The notes under the pieces: model-generated
What the model was told of the DNA's origin: nothing
The model's input: the letters and a program-made list of their open reading frames with translations, nothing else
Databases searched by the model: none
In this document: positions 14,508 to 18,535 of the stretch, in pieces
Layout of the letters: each line of letters starts with the position of its first letter
Numbering within the stretch: position 1 is the first letter of the stretch
Assembly (NCBI RefSeq): GCF_018613065.1
Contig: NZ_JAGGQW010000090.1
Location: 1-18,535, forward strand
Length of the DNA: 18,535 nucleotides
Source: Bacillus sp. ISL-7
GTDB lineage: Bacteria > Bacillota > Bacilli > Bacillales_B > DSM-18226
Direction: 5' to 3'
Position numbers and translations under genes: made by a program

Positions 14508-14545
14508 GAGAGATGGAAACGAATTCAAAATGTGAGGTGCTTTTT

Positions 14546-15601
14546 ATGTTAACAGAAGAAAGAGTCCATGAGGTTCTAGGCAGCCTCAAAGAACCATTTT
14601 TACATAAAACATTAGCTGAATTAAATGCTATTGTTGAAATAAAAGTAAAAGAAGAAAAAAATCATGTTAGTGTAAAGGTGGCCATCGCGAAGACAGGTAC
14701 AGCTGAACAGCTACAACTGCAAACACAAATTGTCAATTTGTTAAAAGAAGCAGGAGCGGCATCGGTTGGCATCCGTTTTAGTGAACTTCCTGAAGAAGTG
14801 TTAGCAGCAAACCGTCATGCACAACCAGAAAGTAATGATACCAACCTGCTTCAGTCAAATAATACCACTTTCATTGCGATCGCAAGTGGAAAAGGCGGAG
14901 TTGGTAAATCAACGGTTTCGGTTAACCTCGCCGTTGCACTAGCACGTCTAGGCAAAAAGGTTGGACTAATTGACGCGGATATCTATGGATTTAGTGTTCC
15001 AGATATGATGGGAATAACAGAAAGACCGGTTGTTAGAGGAGAAAAGATAATTCCTGTTGAACGGTTTGGAGTACAAGTCATTTCAATGGGCTTCTTTGTT
15101 GAGGATAATTCACCTATTATCTGGCGTGGGCCGATGTTAGGGAAAATGTTAAACAGCTTCTTTAATGAAGTAGAATGGGGCGACATTGAGTATCTACTTT
15201 TAGATTTACCACCTGGAACTGGAGATGTCGCATTAGACGTTCATACGATGCTCCCGGCTTGTAAAGAAGTTATTGTGACAACACCACATCCAACGGCCGC
15301 TTTTGTCGCAGCGCGTGCTGGGGCAATGGCTTTGAAAACTGACCATGAAATTCTTGGTGTCATTGAAAACATGGCTTATTTTGAAAGCAAGCTGACCGGG
15401 GAAAAAGAATATGTATTCGGCCAAGGCGGCGGCGATAAATTAGCGGAAGAATTGAATACAGAAGTTCTTGGCCGTCTGCCGCTAAATCAGCCTGATTGGA
15501 ACGATGAAGACTTTGCCCCGTCGGTCTATCAAGAAGACCATCAGATTGGAAAAATTTATTTAGACATCGCTGAAAAGGTAACTGGCTTGCTAAAGAAGTA
15601 A
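14546..15601 (+). CDS. salA: SalA, Mrp/NBP35-family P-loop ATPase, 351 aa
   Basis: This is a P-loop ATPase of the Mrp/ApbC family. In B. subtilis SalA relieves ScoC repression of exoprotease genes; other family members carry iron-sulfur clusters. Residues about 1-80 form the MIP18-like domain. The deviant Walker A motif SGKGGVGKST is at about 114-123, followed by LIDADIYGFSVP and LLLDLPPGTGDVAL. The cysteine pair that Mrp/ApbC carriers bear after the ENM motif is missing (ENMAYFESKLTGEKEY), which argues for a regulatory role as in SalA rather than cluster transfer. Start ATG 14546 follows GTGAGGTG. It lies between cwlD and gerD as in B. subtilis, with its own promoter and terminator. Confidence 0.92.
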   Translation: MLTEERVHEVLGSLKEPFLHKTLAELNAIVEIKVKEEKNHVSVKVAIAKTGTAEQLQLQTQIVNLLKEAGAASVGIRFSELPEEVLAANRHAQPESNDTNLLQSNNTTFIAIASGKGGVGKSTVSVNLAVALARLGKKVGLIDADIYGFSVPDMMGITERPVVRGEKIIPVERFGVQVISMGFFVEDNSPIIWRGPMLGKMLNSFFNEVEWGDIEYLLLDLPPGTGDVALDVHTMLPACKEVIVTTPHPTAAFVAARAGAMALKTDHEILGVIENMAYFESKLTGEKEYVFGQGGGDKLAEELNTEVLGRLPLNQPDWNDEDFAPSVYQEDHQIGKIYLDIAEKVTGLLKK

Positions 15602-15607
15602 ATAAAT

Positions 15608-15654
15608 GAAAATAGAAGCCTCTTCCGAATGTGGAGAAGGCTTCTATTTTTTTG
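15608..15654. terminator. Bidirectional terminator between salA and gerD
   Basis: AATAGAAGCC (15611-15620) pairs with GGCTTCTATT (15639-15648), and an imperfect inner TCTTCC/GGAGAA pairing follows. Seven Ts come next on the plus strand and TTTTCATTTATT on the minus strand. Confidence 0.8.
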
Positions 15655-15678
15655 ATGGGAATGTATAATTGTCTAGCT

Positions 15679-16296
15679 TCAGCTGCCTTGGTCGCTTTTA
15701 CTTCCACCAGATCCGCTTTGGCTGTTGCTCTTTCCACCGGATGATTTGCTATTTGCTTCTTCAGCCGCCTTTAAGAGTAATTCTTGTATTTTTGCTTTAA
15801 ATAAAGGACTATCGACCGTTTCGGTAATTACTTTCTGAAGATGCTCGCGGTATTCTTTGCTTTTTAGAGCGTCTGCCAATTCTTTTTGTATTTCAGGCTC
15901 TTTAAAAACTTCAATCATCATTCCTCTATATTCTGGGTCATTCATTAATTCCTTTAGTAAATTTTTATTTTCAGATTTCAAATTTTTAGAAATGCTTTGT
16001 GCAAATTTGGGATCACTAAATGTTTCTTTCCAGTATTGTTTTGCTTTATCTGAGGTTAGTGTTTGCTGGATCGTGTCAGAGACGACCTTTTGGTCCATTA
16101 CCAGCTTTTCCTTCATACTATCACTTGACATCACATCTTGGATTGCTTTCTTACCATCATCGGTTTTGAGAATATCAACAACCATTTTTTTCGTTTCTTC
16201 GTAATCAATTTGTCCTCCGCCGCTGGCGTCATTGGAAGAACAACTTGTTAGGAACACCATGATGGGCAGGAGGAGCAACATGCTTTTTGCTTTCAT
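15679..16296 (-). CDS. gerD: GerD, germinosome lipoprotein, 205 aa
   Basis: GerD is the inner spore-membrane lipoprotein that clusters nutrient germinant receptors into the germinosome. The lipobox FLTSC places the lipidated cysteine at 19. The body is helical and full of short charged repeats (KAIQDVMSSDSMKEKLV, YREHLQKVITETVDS), consistent with the superhelical trimer known for the family. It ends in a long Ser/Gly/Lys tail (about 180-205) that is probably disordered. The start at 16296 follows AAAGGGG. A well-formed SigG promoter lies upstream, as expected for forespore expression. The position between salA and kbaA, on the opposite strand, is the B. subtilis arrangement. Confidence 0.95.
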   Translation of the reverse strand: MKAKSMLLLLPIMVFLTSCSSNDASGGGQIDYEETKKMVVDILKTDDGKKAIQDVMSSDSMKEKLVMDQKVVSDTIQQTLTSDKAKQYWKETFSDPKFAQSISKNLKSENKNLLKELMNDPEYRGMMIEVFKEPEIQKELADALKSKEYREHLQKVITETVDSPLFKAKIQELLLKAAEEANSKSSGGKSNSQSGSGGSKSDQGS

Positions 16297-16330
16297 TAAT
16301 AAGCCCCTTTCACATAAAAATCCTTAAGCT

Positions 16331-16361
16331 TAGCATGTAGTAACTGCTGAAAGATTATTCG
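16331..16361 (-). promoter_or_regulatory. SigG-type forespore promoter of gerD
   Basis: On the minus strand CGAATA (16356-16361) and CATGCTA (16331-16337) are separated by exactly 18 bases. This matches the SigG pattern TGmATA-N18-CATaCTA with one mismatch in each box. It lies about 35 bases before the gerD start codon. Confidence 0.75.
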
Positions 16362-16398
16362 TAAGAAATCATAAAATATGGATTTTTCAAATTCGGCT

Positions 16399-16407
16399 TG
16401 GTACAAT
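16399..16407 (+). promoter_or_regulatory. Extended -10 promoter of kbaA
   Basis: TGGTACAAT is TGn plus TACAAT (5 of 6 consensus), about 40 bases before the GTG start of kbaA. No convincing -35 is visible. Confidence 0.5.
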
Positions 16408-16447
16408 CATAATGTTATTTATTTTTCGTAGTATGGAGGTTTGTAGT

Positions 16448-17140
16448 GTGACGAGCCGTAATTGGGTAAAACTATTTTTAAACACATTATTAGTTGGCGG
16501 ACTCACAACGGCTATTGTGGGCTTTATTGTTCGTTGGAATGAGTTTCAGCCCTATTTTACTGAATTTAAACTCATTGATATTTTATCAACCTTAATTTGG
16601 TTAATTGTCATGGGCTTTTTGTTTAGTGTCATCAGCCAAATGGGTTTTTTTGCATATTTAACGGTTCACCGTTTTGGTTTAGGAATCTTTAAATCTGTTT
16701 CACTTTGGAATGCTGTTCAAATTGTTCTGATTCTATTTGGTTTATTTGATTTAGTTTATTTACGATACGAAAATTTTGCTGGGCCAAAGGATGCGCTCCT
16801 GCCTTATTTTGGTCCAGCTATCATTCTTTTAGTCGTTGGTCTAATCGTTGCATGGTACAAAACGAAACAGACAAATCAAGAGGCGTTTATTCCGGCCATG
16901 TTCTTTATGATCGTGGTTACATTAGTTGAGTGGGTTCCAGTTCTGCGTGTCAATGAAAAGAGCTGGCTTTACCTGATGATGTTGGCGTTGCTTGCGTGTA
17001 ATGCCTATCAATTATTAATTCTTCATAAATTAAACCTCCAATCTGAACAGGAAAGACAAAAAAAGACGAGTCAATCGCCAGGTAAATCAAAAAATAATAA
17101 ACAAGCAAATATGAAAAAGACAAAAAAACCGTCCATTTAA
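16448..17140 (+). CDS. kbaA: KbaA, membrane protein for KinB activation, 230 aa
   Basis: KbaA is an integral membrane protein needed for the KinB route into the sporulation phosphorelay in B. subtilis. About six hydrophobic helices are visible (for example FLNTLLVGGLTTAIVGFIV, IILLVVGLIVAWY and MFFMIVVTLVEWVPVL), followed by a lysine-rich cytoplasmic tail of about 35 residues. I choose GTG 16448, seven bases after GGAGGT; in-frame starts further upstream (from 16412) lie at or before that site. The gene has its own extended -10 promoter and ends in a shared terminator whose loop contains its stop codon. Its place between gerD and pdaB matches B. subtilis. Identification is from context, topology and length. 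Confidence 0.88.
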   Translation: MTSRNWVKLFLNTLLVGGLTTAIVGFIVRWNEFQPYFTEFKLIDILSTLIWLIVMGFLFSVISQMGFFAYLTVHRFGLGIFKSVSLWNAVQIVLILFGLFDLVYLRYENFAGPKDALLPYFGPAIILLVVGLIVAWYKTKQTNQEAFIPAMFFMIVVTLVEWVPVLRVNEKSWLYLMMLALLACNAYQLLILHKLNLQSEQERQKKTSQSPGKSKNNKQANMKKTKKPSI

Positions 17141-17158
17141 TATATTGGACGGTTTTTT
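17123..17158. terminator. Bidirectional terminator shared by kbaA and pdaB
   Basis: AAAAAACCGTCCA (17123-17135) and TGGACGGTTTTTT (17146-17158) form a perfect 13-bp stem. It supplies a T-run on both strands. The kbaA stop codon lies in the loop, so the last lysines of KbaA are encoded in the stem. Confidence 0.9.
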
Positions 17159-17167
17159 AGCGTCTAA

Positions 17168-17920
17168 CTATTTGATTTCTCTGGAACTTGCCTCTCCATT
17201 TGCAATTAATTCTGATACTGAAATAAGTTTTAACCCTTTTTGCTGAATATTCTTCAAAATCAACGGCAGTGCTTTTGCTGTTTGCTTTGCCGAGTCCGAA
17301 GCATGGAGCAGAATAATATCACCTTTTTCAGCCTTATTAACATTTTTAACAATGGTTGGTACGCCCGGATTATTCCAATCCTTTGAATCCACACTCCAAT
17401 GGACAACCGTATATCCATATCTGTTGGCTATTTTCAAGGTTCTCTCATCAAAATGGCCAGTCGGAGCACGGAGTAATTTAATATTCTTTACATTTAACTT
17501 CCTAAAGGCCTCTTGTGCTTTTGAGATATCTTGGCCGATTTTTACATCTTCCAAATCCCGATAGTCTTTGTATTCGTAACCAAGAATGCCGATTTCATAA
17601 CCATCCTTTACAATCCGACTGACAAGATCCGGATGTCTTTCAGCCCATGAACCTGCTAAGAAAAAAGTGGCTGCCTTCACGCCTTCCTTATTTAGCGTAT
17701 CTAAAATCGGCTCTGCCTTTTCGTCACCCCAGCCAATATTGAAAGTAAGAGCAAGATCCTTTTCCCCTCTATAAACGGCTTTCGGACCATCTTTTGTTGA
17801 AAAGACAGGAATTTGTGCAAGATTCTCTATGTAGAGAAACCATGCAGTAAAAAATGCAGCAATTAAAATGAGTGAAATATTCTTCAAAGCCTTCCCGTTA
17901 AATACAAAAAAGAATTTCAT
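17168..17920 (-). CDS. pdaB: PdaB, spore polysaccharide-deacetylase-family protein, 250 aa
   Basis: PdaB belongs to carbohydrate esterase family 4 and is needed to maintain spores after late sporulation in B. subtilis. A single membrane anchor (about 13-31) precedes the NodB-like domain. Of the canonical motifs, RAPTGHF (motif 3), DSKDW (motif 4) and ILLHAS (motif 5) are present. Motif 1 reads TFNIGWGDE, with Asn61 in place of the catalytic Asp. Motif 2 reads GILGYEYKDY, with Leu113 and Tyr117 where the two zinc-binding His normally sit. Classical metal-dependent deacetylation is therefore doubtful. The ATG at 17920 follows GAGGTGGGG; a start at 17938 would lie before it. A SigE-type promoter lies upstream. 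Confidence 0.93.
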   Translation of the reverse strand: MKFFFVFNGKALKNISLILIAAFFTAWFLYIENLAQIPVFSTKDGPKAVYRGEKDLALTFNIGWGDEKAEPILDTLNKEGVKAATFFLAGSWAERHPDLVSRIVKDGYEIGILGYEYKDYRDLEDVKIGQDISKAQEAFRKLNVKNIKLLRAPTGHFDERTLKIANRYGYTVVHWSVDSKDWNNPGVPTIVKNVNKAEKGDIILLHASDSAKQTAKALPLILKNIQQKGLKLISVSELIANGEASSREIK

Positions 17921-17953
17921 CGTCCCCACCTCGTCCAATACTGTCCTTGTCTC

Positions 17954-17983
17954 AACCTATGACCGTATTTTTAAAAATATGAT
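17954..17983 (-). promoter_or_regulatory. SigE-type mother-cell promoter of pdaB
   Basis: On the minus strand ATCATATT (17976-17983) and CATAGGTT (17954-17961) are 14 bases apart. This fits the SigE pattern (TCATATT with CATAnnnT). It lies about 30 bases before the pdaB start. Confidence 0.55.
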
Positions 17984-18058
17984 TAGAAAATTTTTATAAT
18001 AAATTTTCAATAATTGGAAAAGACTACAATAAATAGATATTTCGCTGGAGGTTATTCA

Positions 18059-18289
18059 ATGTTTGGACTTCTAATAAATGATAAGGAAGTAAAAGAAATG
18101 GAATACCTTATTAAAAGAGAAATGGATGAAATACTTTTTGATTTAAGAGATGATCGAATTGATCATATTGTAAAAAGAGCAATGGAAGAGAGATATAAGG
18201 TTTTATTTACACTTTTTAGACGGGTTGCGTCTCCACATGATTGTTTAAGGTATATGAGGAGGGGAAAAAAGGATAGGAAAAAGGGTTAA
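18059..18289 (+). CDS. Small charged protein, 76 aa, unknown function
   Basis: I do not recognise a named family. The ATG at 18059 is preceded by GGAGGT (18047-18052), which rules out the upstream in-frame start at 18014. The protein is soluble and strongly helical. It has alternating acidic and basic stretches (KEVKEMEYLIKREMDEILFD, DDRIDHIVKRAMEERYKVLF), then RRVASPHDCLRYM and a very basic end (RRGKKDRKKG). This could bind nucleic acid or protein; no zinc or catalytic motif is visible. It stands alone between pdaB and the rRNA promoters, which lie only 30 bases downstream of its stop, with no evident terminator between. The ribosome binding site and codon pattern make it a probable real gene. 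Confidence 0.75.
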   Translation: MFGLLINDKEVKEMEYLIKREMDEILFDLRDDRIDHIVKRAMEERYKVLFTLFRRVASPHDCLRYMRRGKKDRKKG

Positions 18290-18322
18290 TAAAAAACTTC
18301 ATATTTTTTTGTGCAAAGTTCG

Positions 18323-18351
18323 TTGACAATTATTTAGTATCTTGGTATATT
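18323..18351 (+). promoter_or_regulatory. rRNA operon promoter P1
   Basis: TTGACA (18323-18328), a 17-base spacer and TATATT (18346-18351) form a near-consensus SigA promoter. A G at 18359 is the likely first nucleotide, consistent with GTP-initiated rrn promoters in Bacillus. Confidence 0.85.
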
Positions 18352-18394
18352 AATAAACGTCGCTGCTGACGTAAAAAACACTTGAAAAAATTTG

Positions 18395-18423
18395 TTGACA
18401 TTACGTTTTGCGGGTGATATATT
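18395..18423 (+). promoter_or_regulatory. rRNA operon promoter P2
   Basis: TTGACA (18395-18400), a 17-base spacer and TATATT (18418-18423) match P1 in both boxes and continue with the same AATAAA; a G follows at 18430. An A-rich stretch (18371-18390) upstream could act as an UP element. Tandem near-identical promoters are the hallmark of Bacillus rrn operons. Confidence 0.88.
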
Positions 18424-18454
18424 AATAAAGTCGCCTTTGAGCGAATGGATAAAT

Positions 18455-18535
18455 TGTTCTTTGAAAACTAAACAAACAAAATCGTGCAAACAAACAAAAT
18501 TTTTAGTTTCAAATAAGAAACTAAGCCAACGTAAC
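18455..18535 (+). other. Pre-16S rRNA leader with boxA, gene cut off by window end
   Basis: TGTTCTTTGAAAACT (18455-18469) is the boxA-like antitermination element found ahead of Bacillus 16S genes. A hairpin TTAGTTTC/GAAACTAA (18503-18524) is part of the processed leader. The mature 16S start has not been reached at 18535. Confidence 0.8.

Noticed and set aside
15360..15737. 125-codon minus-strand frame spanning the salA end and terminator
   Set aside because: It crosses the bidirectional terminator and lies opposite salA; no ribosome binding site.
18471..18500. Repeated AAACAAACAAAAT units resembling a short tandem repeat or CRISPR-like pattern
   Set aside because: There are only two imperfect copies in the AT-rich pre-rRNA leader, with no spacers; typical of Bacillus rrn leaders.

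Overview
The window is a chromosomal segment of a spore-forming Gram-positive bacterium, most likely family Bacillaceae. The evidence is an order of orthologues familiar from Bacillus subtilis (ybaK-cwlD-salA-gerD-kbaA-pdaB followed by an rrn promoter region), GGAGG-type ribosome binding sites, sporulation sigma-factor promoters and lipoprotein-type secreted proteins. A Neobacillus-like relative is possible, but the sequence alone does not settle the genus.

Bases 1-8240 are an accessory block devoted to pyrroloquinoline quinone (PQQ), a cofactor known mainly from Gram-negative bacteria. A lipid-anchored PQQ dehydrogenase with a fused C-terminal cytochrome c domain (812-2794) has its own strong terminator. 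It is followed by a pqqA-(small membrane protein)-pqqB-pqqC-pqqD-pqqE operon (3040-6555) ending in another terminator, and then an MFS transporter (6915-8159). pqqA is a 24-codon gene that ordinary ORF calling misses. pqqB has no canonical start and appears to begin at ATT. No pqqF/G-type protease gene is present. The expected scheme is: the PqqA peptide is cross-linked by PqqE with PqqD, cut by a protease encoded elsewhere, and finished by PqqB and PqqC. The cofactor must then reach the extracytoplasmic dehydrogenase, whose electrons would pass through the fused haem domain to the respiratory chain. The metal site of the dehydrogenase carries the Asp-x-Asp pair associated with lanthanide-dependent enzymes and an unusual Glu-to-Asp change.

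Bases 8340-12800 hold genes on the minus strand: a two-CBS-domain protein, a NarL-type two-component system (cysteine-rich GAF sensor kinase and its regulator), and a two-gene operon of a short-chain dehydrogenase and a divergent QueA-like protein. A region at 8860-8964 can fold into a nested hairpin structure that no gene explains.

Bases 13150-17920 are the conserved sporulation/germination block: ybaK (DUF2521), cwlD (cortex muramic-lactam formation), salA (Mrp-type ATPase), gerD (germinosome lipoprotein), kbaA (KinB activation) and pdaB (spore polysaccharide-deacetylase-like). A clear SigG-type promoter precedes gerD and a SigE-type promoter precedes pdaB. Convergent gene pairs share bidirectional terminators. 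A small conserved-looking gene (18059-18289) and the tandem promoters and leader of an rRNA operon close the window; the 16S gene itself must begin just beyond base 18535.
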